Shown: positions 1-18,400 of the stretch, piece after piece
How the letters are laid out: the number at the start of each line of letters is the position of its first letter
Numbering within the stretch: position 1 is the first letter of the stretch
From: Branchiostoma floridae
Taxonomy: Eukaryota; Chordata; Leptocardii; Amphioxiformes; Branchiostomatidae
Direction: 5' to 3'
Length of the DNA: 64,000 bases
Assembly (NCBI RefSeq): GCF_000003815.2
Contig: NC_049983.1
Span: forward strand, 25,065,445 to 25,129,444
Position numbers and translations under genes: made by a program
Notes under the pieces: generated by a model
Seen by the model: the letters and a program-made list of their open reading frames with translations, nothing else
Database searches by the model: none
Told to the model about the DNA's origin: nothing

Positions 1-598
1 AGGGGACGGGACCTGGGTGGGGCAAAGGTAAACTTGTCAGGACATGCAGGCCACTCCCGACGGGCAAGGCTGGAGGGAACGGGACCTGGGTGGGGGGAGG
101 GGAGAAATTTGTTTGTTTGTTTGTTTGAACCTTTATTTATTCATGAAAGCTCAAATCGGCTCAAAACGGCCGCTTTTCATTGAGGTCATGAGGAAAAAGG
201 CAAGGGTCAGACTTGTCAAGAAATAAAGAAAATAGTCTTAGTTGTTTTGCTTGTTTGTTTTCTTTTTCCTTAATTTTCGCGTTCTATTTCTTACATTATA
301 GTTCTTACTCTTATCCATCAAGGTAAAAATGAACAATGAGTTAATAGTACTACACTTAAAAGTTACACAAACTTTACTAACCTATTGTCCTTGCCTATTG
401 ATATTGAATACATTTTTGTACATTAAGAGCTCAACAAAAAGGCTCCGCCTCCTAGGCGTTGCCAAAACGGACAGGAACAGTCAATCAACTTAACTACACA
501 CGTAAATGTTTTCTTTAGATAAAGCATGATTGGCTGACAGCTGGTTAGAGGCCACGCCCACAAATGTGGAAACCTCAGCCCGATTTAGAAGAGCCTTC
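1..598. other. Non-coding, no recognisable gene
   Basis: The first 130 bases contain two imperfect copies of a GGGACCTGGGTGGGG motif and a short GTTT microsatellite (about 111-126). The rest is AT-rich and I see no splice-bounded coding segment or known family on either strand. Confidence 0.5.
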
Positions 599-832
599 CA
601 ATAAGCCTTTTCACAGTAGTCAGGACGCATGTGCGGCGACAGGAATTCTAGGTAATATGTCAAAGGGTAAGGCCCACAAAAAGTAAATAAAACCCATCTG
701 GACGTTGTTATGCAAATCGAAGCAATGGTCAAGACAAGGACTGTTTACGTTTTGTGGGCCTTACCCTTTGACATATTACCCAGAATTCCTGTCGCCGCAC
801 ATGCGTCCTGACAACTGTGAAAAGGCTTATTA
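599..832. mobile_element. Palindromic MITE-like element
   Basis: Two arms of about 90 bases (599-690 and 740-832) are near-perfect reverse complements. Both contain the motif GGCGACAGGAATTC or its complement and both end in the AATAAGCC/GGCTTATT sequence. The spacer is about 50 bases. This is typical of a foldback MITE with no coding capacity. The family was not identified. Confidence 0.7.
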
Positions 833-890
833 TTATACGAGGAGCGAGGCTCCACATGTAGCATCCATAGCAGGTTCTCTGGAGTCTTTT

Positions 891-1040
891 TTGCGCTCAT
901 AATACACTTTTGCTGGTCATTTCTTTTTGTACTGGGTCGCTGATTGCCGGCAGTCGCTGATCCAGGGCCAATGAGTCAAGGACCGGAGATCAGTGACTCA
1001 GTACAAAAAGACATGGCCAGCAAAAGTGTATTATGAGCCG
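891..1040. mobile_element. Second palindromic MITE-like element
   Basis: The left arm (CTCATAATACACTTTTGCTGG onwards) and the right arm (996-1040) are inverted copies of about 45 bases, separated by about 50 bases. It lies 60 bases from the preceding palindrome and shares no evident sequence with it, so two unrelated foldback elements sit side by side. Confidence 0.65.
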
Positions 1041-2975
1041 GAAAATGCAACAGAGAGCATGCTACGGAGGGTAGCTTCGCTAGGAAAATGGCATGAAAAA
1101 GAAGCTGTTAGACCATACCTGAAAACGTACCCTCCCTACTGCAGTTTGCACCAAAGATTCCTAACGTGCAGTTACAGATGTTGCCGCTAGGGTGTCCCTC
1201 GCACCGGCCAAAGTTCAGACAAGGGTTGGGCGAACAGGGGGCCGCGCCTGCGCACAGAAGCAAACTGGTCATTTCTCATCAGTGGTTAAAACGATACGTG
1301 CAATTCTACATGTTGATTTATTCAGATATTCCCATGCGTAGGTTAATTCATTTGTATCAACACCTTTGTTTGTCTGTATGCTATGTTTATAAAAGACCTT
1401 GCGAAGCCGCTGTACTGTTTTGGCAAGTATATAAAATGTAATGAATGCCTGGCTCATTTTCAGTGTTTACGCCTGTTTTTGCAACATTTTTTTACTATTT
1501 CATATAATCATATTTTTCTCCTATATTTCTTTTTGTTACCGTTACTGTTTGAACCAGATCGAGACTAATCTGTTCTGTAGCCAGTCGTTGCTAGGCGACG
1601 GCGAGACTAGTGTGACCTGTTTACCACCCACACACTCCTGCTTCGGGATCATTTTTTAAAATGTTTTTCTTCGTGGAAGGGAAACGTATTGTTCCTATTT
1701 ATTTAAAGAATTAGGAAAAATACATGAATATCTCCACTGCACCTTGGCCATTTTGTCAAAGACAAATACTAAAAAAAATGATTTTGTGGAGCAAAAATGG
1801 CATTCTAAGCTCAAAATCGAAATTTAGAACCCCTTTCGAATCTTAGTGCCATGTTCGAAGATTCGACTGCCAGAGGTCAATGACCGCGCCCACTTGGAAA
1901 TTAGATACCCGAATGTGTTGCTTTGTGCGAATACACTCGAATATATCACACGTCAAGACCATGTTAATGTAAAGATCTTGCATTTCCAGTAGCGGCCCAG
2001 ATGCTATAACGTTAAATATACAATACAACATGGTGTGATCCATACCATCCGAGGCTGGGACCAAGGGTGAGGCGGAATATACCGTGGTGTATTTTATCTA
2101 CGCCATAAATGCCCAGGAAATACACGTTTCGATGCGAAATACGCCAGAACATTTCGAACATTTCTGTTCTCGAACAAAAGAATTGTATAAACCGCGATTG
2201 GAGCGTCAGAATGCGGTATTCGAATTTTCGACAGTGGAACATGCGGCGCACTCGAAGTGCGTTCGAATTATTCCATCGAAGCCCATATGATAACCCCAGG
2301 TATTACCCTGTCCGGAACAGCCGTATCGAATGTTATGTAATACACTTTCCCTTCCTTGCCTGTCCATTGGTCTGATTAATATGCATGTACAAGCGTCCTT
2401 AGATACATTTTATGGTGTCTAAATGTCTCCTACGTTATATCAACCTATCCCTAAACGCTACGACGGAAACCCAATAGTATATAATATCGATTGTCGTAGT
2501 TTGGATTAAAAAGAGTTTTGAATAAAATTAATCAAAATGTTTGCTGAATGGAAGTCTGGCGTCACATGCGGGGTACGATTTTTACGATAGTTACACCAAT
2601 GCAGCAAAGCTGAAATATCAGAAATGATGTTTGTGGGAGCCTTTTTTTATCCCGAGATAGTTGAATCTTGAATCTTACCCACTCAAGATTTCTTCAAGAA
2701 AATCATACATTTGCTTTCATGAACCTATCGCATATTCAGTGTAATGCAAATGTAGTATAGAAAACTATTCCCTCCTTAAACCACTGTCTGTAGACAATTA
2801 CATTACAGACAGGACCCTTAGTCTACGACAATGAGTGAGAAACATTTAATCTAGTTGACCACCAGATTGTGGTTCCACGTGCACTGACTATATGGTCTAG
2901 AGATAGTCACTGGTACATGTTTATTGTACATGTACACCCGTGAAAAGGAAAGTAGCCCCGACATTGTCGCCCTAC
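1041..2975. other. Non-coding stretch, possibly intron of an unseen gene
   Basis: No recognisable coding exon, RNA gene or mobile element was found here. If the orphan exon at 2976-3072 is real, this stretch would be the start of its first intron on the minus strand. Short open frames on both strands (for example 1843-2290) show no family signature and no paired splice sites. Confidence 0.4.
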
Positions 2976-3072
2976 CTGTGCTGTCCAGGATTTCTCCCGT
3001 CGCGGACATGGTGCCGATGGGAGCCAGCTGAAACGACATCATCGCACACAAAAGGGGAAGGGCGAGGCGCAT
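2976..3072 (-). CDS. Candidate first coding exon with signal peptide (orphan)
   Basis: On the minus strand an ATG at 3072 opens a frame starting MRLALPLLCAMMSF. It has a basic residue then a hydrophobic stretch, as expected of a secretory signal peptide. The frame runs to a good donor, CACAG|GTAGGG, after base 2976. The other exons of this gene would lie at lower coordinates; none is recognisable in 1-2975, so the product cannot be named. A chance open frame is possible. Confidence 0.35.
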
Positions 3073-4928
3073 GCTGACAGGGTCGCCTCCTCACAAGTCA
3101 GGCTCAACAGTAGCAAACAGCCATACAGTAGCAAACAGCCACTGTCACGATAAAGATGGTGTTTCAACGTCGATACATTCAACTATAGACCAGACGATTT
3201 TTCTAATCGCGCTGGCAGCTTTTGCGTGAGGCAAAAATCAGTCGGTTGTGTAAAGGAAAGCGATGAATATTCAGAATGTCACGAATTTTATAATTTCGCG
3301 TCTGGGTCGATCTCGACACGCTCGGCAAATATGCGCGTGTCAGGCGGTGTTTGGATACCTCGTGTTTTGAACGCTAGTTCACCTTTATCCACAGGGTGTC
3401 CTATATCCGTTGTATTTAACAATAGGATATTTAGGGATAAGAAGCCCGAGGACGACGATTTCAATTGCAATTTTTCTCAAATACTGCAGTTTGAAACCAC
3501 CGTCCGTCGTCGTGACATCCCTGATAAAGGTGAACTAATGTTACATGTTCTGGTGGTGATTTTATACAAAGATATATATGTTTATTGCAAGTTCATACCC
3601 GAGGCCTAATTACAGGTACAAACAACATGTATCATAAGAAAAGTACAAAATTAAGGTGCTAAGAACTACATTTTATGACTATATTGTGCTACTGAAGTGT
3701 ACATTACATTAGTTTTGTTGGGTTTGACTTCTTCTTTTTAGGCAGTGGAAGACGAATTTACCCACTTCGTTCATAATGTGTGGGTTCTTTGATCTTGATA
3801 ACAGGATTTCTTATTGTCAGAGATAGTTAGAAAGTAAGCCGTGTATTTTGTACACACTCATAACTAGTTGGTTTCTGATATCATCATAAAAAGAACAATT
3901 AGAGATAAAATGACCCTCGTCTTCCACAGCATTTGAGGGGCACTATTTACAAATCTTCTCGTATACAGGTAGCTTCATATTCCTCTCCTTAATAATCACT
4001 TGCTTGCAACCTTTTAGGTTAGTAGAATTTAGGATTAAACGAGGAAGATAGATGGAATAGATGTAAAAATAATTGCTTGAAAAATATCTATTCGGGAGCT
4101 ATTTGCGATGGTTTTATCATATGTTCATTGACGAGTTAATTTTGTACAGTTCGAAACGCGTTTATCGACCAGTTGATTCTATCTTCTACCCTACGTAAAT
4201 ATTCAGATCATATTTCCGAACTATGACCGCTGACCTCCTCTCACAATTCTGTTTTCCACATTTGACTAATATGTTTATTTTTCGTATTTTTAATTTATGT
4301 TATTTCTATTATCATTACTTTTAATTTTCTGCATTGTTGTATAAGTTTTAAATTTCATCATTTGTGCTTAAATGCACTCCGGCCAGAAAGAATAGCGTTA
4401 CATCATTACGAATACACTGATGGAGATATGAATAAAATGAACGTACTGCATTTGAAGGCCAGTGGATAGTTAAAAATCAGACGGAATTGTTTGATGGAAG
4501 CCCTTGGAATACAACTTCGTCCACAATATACACAATCGGGTTGTTGACTTTCAATCTAGAGGTTTTGGGGTGCTATTTTATTCCCTGAGGGCAATGAAAA
4601 TTCGCGAAAAAAAATTCACAAAAAAATCAGCATTTCAATAGATATATGAGAAAAGGTAAATTTGTATGGTTTGCCATCACTATTAGGCAGATTTATGAGA
4701 AATTCCAGTGAAATTCGATTTTTCTAAATTTTAAGAAGCACCAATCAAAACGTACAGTGTGGTCTTAGGTCGCATCTTTAAAAGGCGATAGTCGCCTGTT
4801 ATGTCATCGATATCCCTTCTATAGCATTGGTAAATCCCCATTGATGAATAATGCAACAAATTATGGCCACCCAAGAGTTTCTCTCTGTTCTCATGTTGAA
4901 GAAAAACAAACCGCAATTTTTCTGGAGA
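3073..4928. other. Intergenic, no recognised gene
   Basis: AT-rich sequence with a direct repeat of GTAGCAAACAGCCA near 3112-3140. An open frame at 3226-3609 on the plus strand has no family resemblance or splice context. Nothing else can be supported. Confidence 0.4.
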
Positions 4929-5136
4929 TACTGTAAATGCAGAAATGTTCGCAGTGGTGTTATGTTCGCGGTTTTCGCGAGGCAGTCTTAACGCGAACTT
5001 AAAACCTCCGCGAACATATTCCATTACAGTATGTGACTAGTGTATGGCACTACCGAGAACTTAAAACCACCGCAAACACTCCATTTTCCCGCTAACGCTA
5101 AATTAAATCCCCGCGAACTTAAATGCCTTTACAGTA
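4929..5136 (+). mobile_element. MITE family A, copy 1 (ACTGTAAATGCA ends)
   Basis: A roughly 208-base palindromic element begins TACTGTAAATGCAG and ends in the inverted form ATGCCTTTACAGTA. Inside it carries repeated GCGAACTTAAA and CCGCGAACA blocks in both orientations. Two further copies of the same family occur at 19514-19721 and 47852-48052. The outer TA is compatible with a Tc1/mariner-like TA target duplication (inference). Confidence 0.75.
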
Positions 5137-5708
5137 TTAGTACCTGTTGCCTTGAAGGCTCTACGAGTCGTAACCAGTTTAATAGTTATTATTTAACAGA
5201 TTCTCTGAAAAGTAATCCATAGAGTCTCCTGTCGGGAGATGCCGCCTTATTGTGAATTCATGTGTAAATGCAATTAAGACAAATACGTAATGTGTCAGTA
5301 ATAGCTTTATTCAATAATCTTGTATTTCCTTCCCAAGGTTAGCCCTTAACAATAACCAATGGCTATTTGGGTAACCTTGGCTGATTGTGCAGCAAAACAA
5401 ATAATAATGATAGCTTTATTGCAAGTTCATGCCAGAAAGCTAATCGCAACAAAGTGGTATACATACTTGTATACTTAACGAAGAAGGAAAATGAGATTTG
5501 CAGATAGATTAAAAGGAAAATATCTATTCTAAATCTAAGTCTACTTAAACTTATTGATGGGTTTGATTTCTTTTCTGTATGTAGTGGGAGATGAATTGTC
5601 CAACATTTCCGTAGGTAAAAGGGTTGTACGACTTAACAAATAAATGACCACATATATACGTTCAGTCACATTTCGCTTCCTGAGTATAAATCTTTATTTC
5701 TTTCAAAT
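5137..5708. other. 3' flank of the esterase gene
   Basis: On the minus strand AATAAA signals are present at 5693-5698 (11 bases after the stop codon), 5415-5420 and 5306-5311. Any of the three could serve the esterase transcript. No other feature is seen. Confidence 0.35.
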
Positions 5709-12813
<7,105 letters not shown>

Positions 12814-12906
12814 GTTGGTGATGTCTGTCCTTCAGGGTAGTTAACTACTTCCGGTAGGTCAATGCCATGTAACATGTTAAGCTGCCTTTAGCTTTAATTC
12901 AGGTTT

Positions 12907-13395
12907 AGCCCACGTTAATATGATTATATGGATTACATCCCCTGGGAACCCCTAAACTGATGCGAGCGTGCGAATAAAAAAGTTTGACCATAAAAAAGTT
13001 GCCTTTACTGTGAAATCTAAGTGGTCTGGAGGGTTGAACCAAGGAAGTTTACATATGAGTTTACAACTTGAGTCCACCGTCACTTTGTCCTGGTACCTTT
13101 ATTTGTATTATTACATGTAATTTTTTCAATAAATAAAAAAGTATTTTAAATATTGAATGCCTAACAATAGATTCTTTACTTTTTGTTTCTTCTTCTTTGA
13201 TCTTTGAATTGACGCTGAGATTAATATATGTTTTCCAGTATATGTATATTTTTCATCCACAGGATATATTTTCTCCTTTTGCCGCTGCTTTGAATGATTG
13301 AAAACATGGTTGAAAACTTTTTATTTTATTTTTGGAAACGGCCGAATATTGATGCGCGCGCGGATGTCATCCATACAATCAAATCAACATGGCCT
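12907..13395. mobile_element. Terminal-inverted-repeat element, non-autonomous
   Basis: The left end (CACGTTAATATGATTATATGG, then ATTACATC) and the right end at 13360-13395 (GATGTCATCCATACAATCAAATCAACATGG) are inverted copies. A half-copy of the same family is at 39548-39665 and end fragments are at about 22168 and 58978. The element has no open frame of its own. It lies just upstream of the esterase start codon, so it may border the promoter. Confidence 0.55.
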
Positions 13396-14221
13396 TAGTG
13401 ATTGTCCATCAAAAACGTATATCAGTCCCACTGATCGAGATAGAAATAGCTCAAGACTGAGGATGTGCTGCATTGTATGTTGTTTTTATTGGAAAAAGTA
13501 TGATCACAAACGACACACAATGTGCACACCCGCGCACAGAGAGAAAGAGAACGGGAGAGTAATAGACAAGCTGTCGTTGTCGATGAGACACAAAAAGAAT
13601 GATGCTAGCCTTCCAATGAACGTATCATAAAAGTTTTTCATTAATCATGCAAATAAGGTCCTCATTTGGTATTGATTATATACAAGTGTGGACGTCTTAT
13701 CTTTACAAAATAAAGAAGGCTATTGTAGCGTTTCCTCAAAGGTATGTAAATGAGACCCCGATTTACGTTAGGTATATCTTGTAATGTTCACCTTAATGTA
13801 ACTTCTAAATGCCAAAAGTATTAGATTTCCGTCATTTACAAAGGAATTATAGTATTTCCACATAAACTAAACAATTTGGGTCTTCATTTCTTCAGTATAA
13901 AAGACTCCTTAATCTTTTTTACGTTACTTGATACCATTAGGTCAAGACAGAGCCAAATACCGAATCTTATAAAATCCCACCCATGGCATCTTTGGTTGTT
14001 CTGTTCATCCCCATCTATACCCAAAAGCAAGAGTTCGGTGATGTAATGCCTCCAAGAAATATTTAGAGCTTTTTGTAAATCCATTGTTATTAACGTTATC
14101 TTGTCTCAACAATTATGCTAGAAAGGCTTTTACAAATTGAGTCCTAATTTGCATAACGGTACCGGTTGCATTCCATTCTGTACATATGATGATGATGATG
14201 TTCGCCCATACTGCATACTGA
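13396..14221. other. Intergenic, no recognised gene
   Basis: AT-rich spacer between the esterase (minus) and SUV39H (plus). No supported exon, RNA gene or repeat family is recognised apart from a short GATGAT run near 14188. Confidence 0.4.
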
Positions 14222-14412
14222 ATACGAGAGTGCTTCAGAAAGTAATGCCATTGGCTTTATAACAGGCTCATTTTTTTCGTCTAATGAGTTGAAATTTGAG
14301 ATATTTCAATCTAAGGAGGATATGTTACCTTTGTGCCAAATTTCAACTCATTCGATGAAAGAATGAGCCTGTTATAAAGCCAATGGCATTACTTTCTGAA
14401 GCACCCTCGTAT
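14222..14412. mobile_element. Mariner-style MITE (CGAGnGTGCTTCAGAAAGTA ends)
   Basis: Two arms of about 75 bases (14222-14296 and 14335-14412) are inverted copies sharing GTGCTTCAGAAAGTAATGCC and TGAGTTGAAATTT. The element is bounded by TA on both sides. The outer sequence resembles the terminal repeats of mariner elements, and TA is their target (established for the superfamily). No transposase frame is present. Confidence 0.65.
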
Positions 14413-14439
14413 CATGGAAACCCATCGTCCCATTGTTCA

Positions 14440-15120
14440 GTTATCTTCCTTAAATATCATAACAAAAAAGCCCTGCAGTTCCAGAGCAATCTGCTAGGTG
14501 CCAAAACCTCTTTTCACAAGCTACATTTATCTTTTGCAGCAAAAAATCAAGACCATATAATGCCCAATACAAAGGATGAATTAGGAGGTTTTTTGTTCTT
14601 TATTCACTCAATCAATATCGCAGAATCGCACTGTGCTGCACTACCAAGGTTACATACCAGGGGGCCCAAAATCGACCTTGAAAAATCGACACCAAACTCT
14701 CTACCCACATTCCAAATATCATCACAACCCAGAGGTTATAAAGTTATACTGACCACAAATATCCTGAAACACGCACAGTCAAACATTCCGTCGTCCCATT
14801 TATATCTTCACAACAAAAAGCTCTGCAGTTCCAGGATAATCTGCTAGGTGGCCAAGCCCTCTTTTTCCTTCTATCATAAGCTATCTCTTGCAGCAAAAAA
14901 AAAAAAAAAAAAAATCAAGACCACAGAATGACCAAGACAAAAGATATTCTTTGGGAAATTTTTTATTCTTCGTCCATTCAATCAACATCGCAGCACTTTG
15001 CTTCACTACCAAGGTCACACACCAGGGGGGCAAATCTCACAAACCAAATATCATCACAATTCAGAGGTTCTAAAGTTCTGCTGACCACAAATATCCGGAC
15101 ACACATAGTCAATTAGACAC
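14440..15120. repeat. Direct duplication of a dispersed repeat, with poly-A
   Basis: Two head-to-tail copies of about 340 bases share several ordered blocks: CTGCAGTTCCAG...AATCTGCTAGGTG, then TTGCAGCAAAAAA...ATCAAGACC, then AAATATCATCACAA and CTGACCACAAATATCC. The second copy has an 18-base A run near 14897. The poly-A and internal order suggest a retroposed unit, but the family is unknown. Confidence 0.6.
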
Positions 15121-15270
15121 ACAGTCAGACATGCCATAAGTAATTTACCTCCATTTTCATGAAGGTAAAAAAAATCCAAACTTTTAAATCTTTCCTTGCC
15201 CGAGGCACCACTCACAACGTCTGCTTGAAGTTTCCTTACCTTACAAATTAGAGTTTGGCGCCCAGGTAGT

Positions 15271-15314
15271 CACGTGATGGTCATCATCCAATCAGGAGGA
15301 CTCAATATGGCGGC
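15271..15314 (+). promoter_or_regulatory. SUV39H promoter elements: E-box, CCAAT, YY1-like
   Basis: CACGTGA at 15271-15277, CCAATCA at 15288-15294 and AATATGGCGGC at 15304-15314 lie within 45 bases, about 180-220 bases upstream of the SUV39H start codon. CCAAT and the AAnATGGCGGC initiator motif bound by YY1 are typical of TATA-less housekeeping promoters. Function is inferred from position. Confidence 0.45.
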
Positions 15315-15489
15315 GCGACGAGTAGTGGTAAGGTCGCAGTGGCGCTAATTTTACCGATTTTCATGTGTTTTAATCGCTGTTTATCGTTCATATTTGTCCT
15401 GCGGACTCGTTACATGTCCAGGAAGACACAAATCACTTAAAGTTGGGATTTCTGAGGGAAATTTCGCGCTGGCGGCGGAAAAATAGCCG

Positions 15490-18400
15490 ATGGCCGACAT
15501 TGGAAATTTGAAAATTCCGCCCGACCTGCCGCCAGAAAAGATGGCGGCCGCGGCGCCCGATTCATTCCCTGCGTGCCGGATCCCGTGTCTTCTCAGCCGC
15601 GAACAGCTCCAGAAACTCTGCGACAAGGAAGAGCTGACATTCAACGACTACGCGGGGCCCACCTGGACCGAGCTGGCTGTGGATATGAGGAAACTGGGGA
15701 TGAAAATGGACGTTATTTTCCCTGACATGCCGAACATAGACTGTATCACGGTGCTGGACACCCCCAGCCCCTCCTCCGTGTCGTCTGTCAGTCTCACGGC
15801 GACTTCTTCCAGTTCTGTCGGGAACAACAACGCCAAGCTGCCCAAGACGGCCATGCTCAAGAAACGGCGCGTCTTGGACGAGGAGTTCGAAGTGGAAGAG
15901 ATTCTTGATCATAGGCGTCGAGGGGTAGGTCCTCACATTTAATTTAATTATTATAAAATTTTATTAGGGGACGGTTAGGCAAAATATTTTATCCAAAGAG
16001 TTACAATTAAGAGGTTGCATGTCAAAGAGCTGCATGCGAAAAATTATGCATAACCTACATATTTTGTCGCCCTACAACTTGCTAGAAAGGGGAACGGGTT
16101 TTCTGCGCGTTAAAAATCTGCGCGCGCGTTAAAAATCTGCGCGTTAAAAAATTAAGTTGTGCATTGAGAAATTCTTAGGCTGAAAAATGTGACCCCATTA
16201 TATGATTTTACATCTGTTACCTGAATTTTTGGTTTGAAAAGCTCCTAATTTTTAGGTCCCTTGGGAATAGGCTAATTTGCATATCCAAAAGATTTCAAAA
16301 TCACTTGAATTAGACACAAATACATGGAAAAATTACTAGTGTGAGGCTTTATATCATAAGATATAACTGCTTGAGGCTTTTTTCCATTCTACAAGCTTCA
16401 TTTCATCTTTTCTCAAGCAGATTGTTTCACATGCAAATATCAACCTTTGTTGCGCATTAAAACTTAATGTTTAAAAATCACTTTAAAACTCCTGGAAAGG
16501 GACATTTGTACTCTAGAATGCAACAATATGATACTTAATTTCATTTTGTGTTATCTTCTTCAAGCTTTTAAGTTTAAAACTGCAAAAAGTTTTCAAATCC
16601 CCAGGGAATCAGCTAATTTGCATATTTTAACGCGCAGTTTTTTAACGCGCAAGTTTTAACGCGCAAATTTTAACGCGCACAAAACCCCAACCCCTAGAAA
16701 GTGTGATTTCAAAATAGAGAATTACATATTTGACAAATTTTACTGGAATTTTTGTAACTTTTCAACACCCCTTTCTTTTGCAAATTGGTTGTTGCATTGG
16801 TTGCATTGTTTGGCTTGAGACATTTACAATGCAACAAAAAAGTCAATCCCATGCTTAAAATGAATGACAGTGAGTGACACCATTATATGTATAATATGAC
16901 CATATGTTTATTGCCTCTTTTTGTGTATTCTTTGGTGGTCTTATTATTACTAGTACATGTATGTATAACTGGCAATAAAATACTACATAGCTGGACCATG
17001 TCAACAATTTTATAGGGCTCTCTGAAGTTTTCATAATACATACATGTAACCGTTACATAAATAATATGTTCTGAAATTCTGCAAGCTTGTCCCAAATTCA
17101 GGTCTGCTTTCTTATGTTAAAAAATAGAAAAGTTAAAGTTTGCCCATGCATCTACGGATGCGTAGGGTGGCGCCCATCTCCTCTTCGAAGCCCTTGGGCC
17201 ACACATTTGTGCAAGTCACTACAGCAGGGCCCTGGGGCTGGTCCGCTGGTAGCAGGCTTTTAGCTAGGATTTTATAATAGGGTGTCCAAACTTATTGGTG
17301 AGTCGCGGTAAGTGACTTTTGTAGGGTGGTCTGGGGCATCCACCTTCCATGGTGCAGAGTTTTTGATGATTTTAAGTTAAAATAGTGCATTCTAAGGTAT
17401 CCCAAGAGGCAAAAATACTGTTACAGATGTCACAGTAGAAGACTGTGACCACAGATGACCTTGTAGCATCCCTGGTCAATCAGAATTTCATGCTTGTCAG
17501 AGGATTTTCTCCCCTGGATAGGGCGTCCAGGGGCATCAAATTTCTTGTTATTCTGAGAAAAGGGCGTCCAGATGACGCATTGACGCATGCCTGGCTAAAA
17601 GCCTGGCTGGTAGTGATCTGCCTTCTTACCCCCTGGTAATTGCACCAACTTACAAATTGAAATCCTAAATAAACAAGTGAAAACTGTTCTACTGGTAAGC
17701 AGGAAAGTAAATAAAATCAGGCAAATTATAACAGGGTTGAACAAGTTTTCTAAAATCCACTTGTCCTATCGGGCAAGCACATAAAAAATGTACTTGCCCG
17801 AACCAATTTTTCACTTGCCCAAAATTCAAATGTCACTGTTACTAGTATATGCATTTTCACTTCCAGCAATGGAATTCTCTGTAGACAATTGCTTGATGCC
17901 ATGACTGTAAAAAGTAACAAGTATATCAAAATTGCACTAAAATCAATGGAAAAATCTTACTTGCCCGATCGGACAAGTGGGGTAGGACATGCACTTGCCC
18001 GAACAGCACTTTCACTTGCCCTGGACAATAGGGCTAGTGGACTTGTTTATCCCTGTTATAAGCTAACAACCTAGCTTCAGTACCATCCTCCGTAGTGACC
18101 GCTGGCTCGATACTTTCGCTGTGGTTAGCAAGCGAAAGTATTGAGCCAGCGGTCACTACGGAGGATAGTACTCAGGCTACCAGTGTCCAACCTTGCCCTG
18201 TCCTGTTTCCTTGTACAGGTCTTCTTTCTTACCCCCTGGTAATTGCAACTCACTTACAAATTAGAATCCTAGATAAGTGAAAACTATTATACTGTTAAGT
18301 AGGGAAGTAAATAAAATACTAAGGTAAATTTTAAGCCAACGACCAGTATCCAATAGGGGTGGGTAATGGTACAAAAATTTCAGGTCCAGGTCCGGTTCAT

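Noticed and set aside
3226-3609. 127-codon plus-strand frame
   Set aside because: No start context, family motif or splice partners, and composition similar to the surrounding AT-rich DNA.
4731-5024. 97-codon minus-strand frame
   Set aside because: Half of it lies in MITE family A copy 1.
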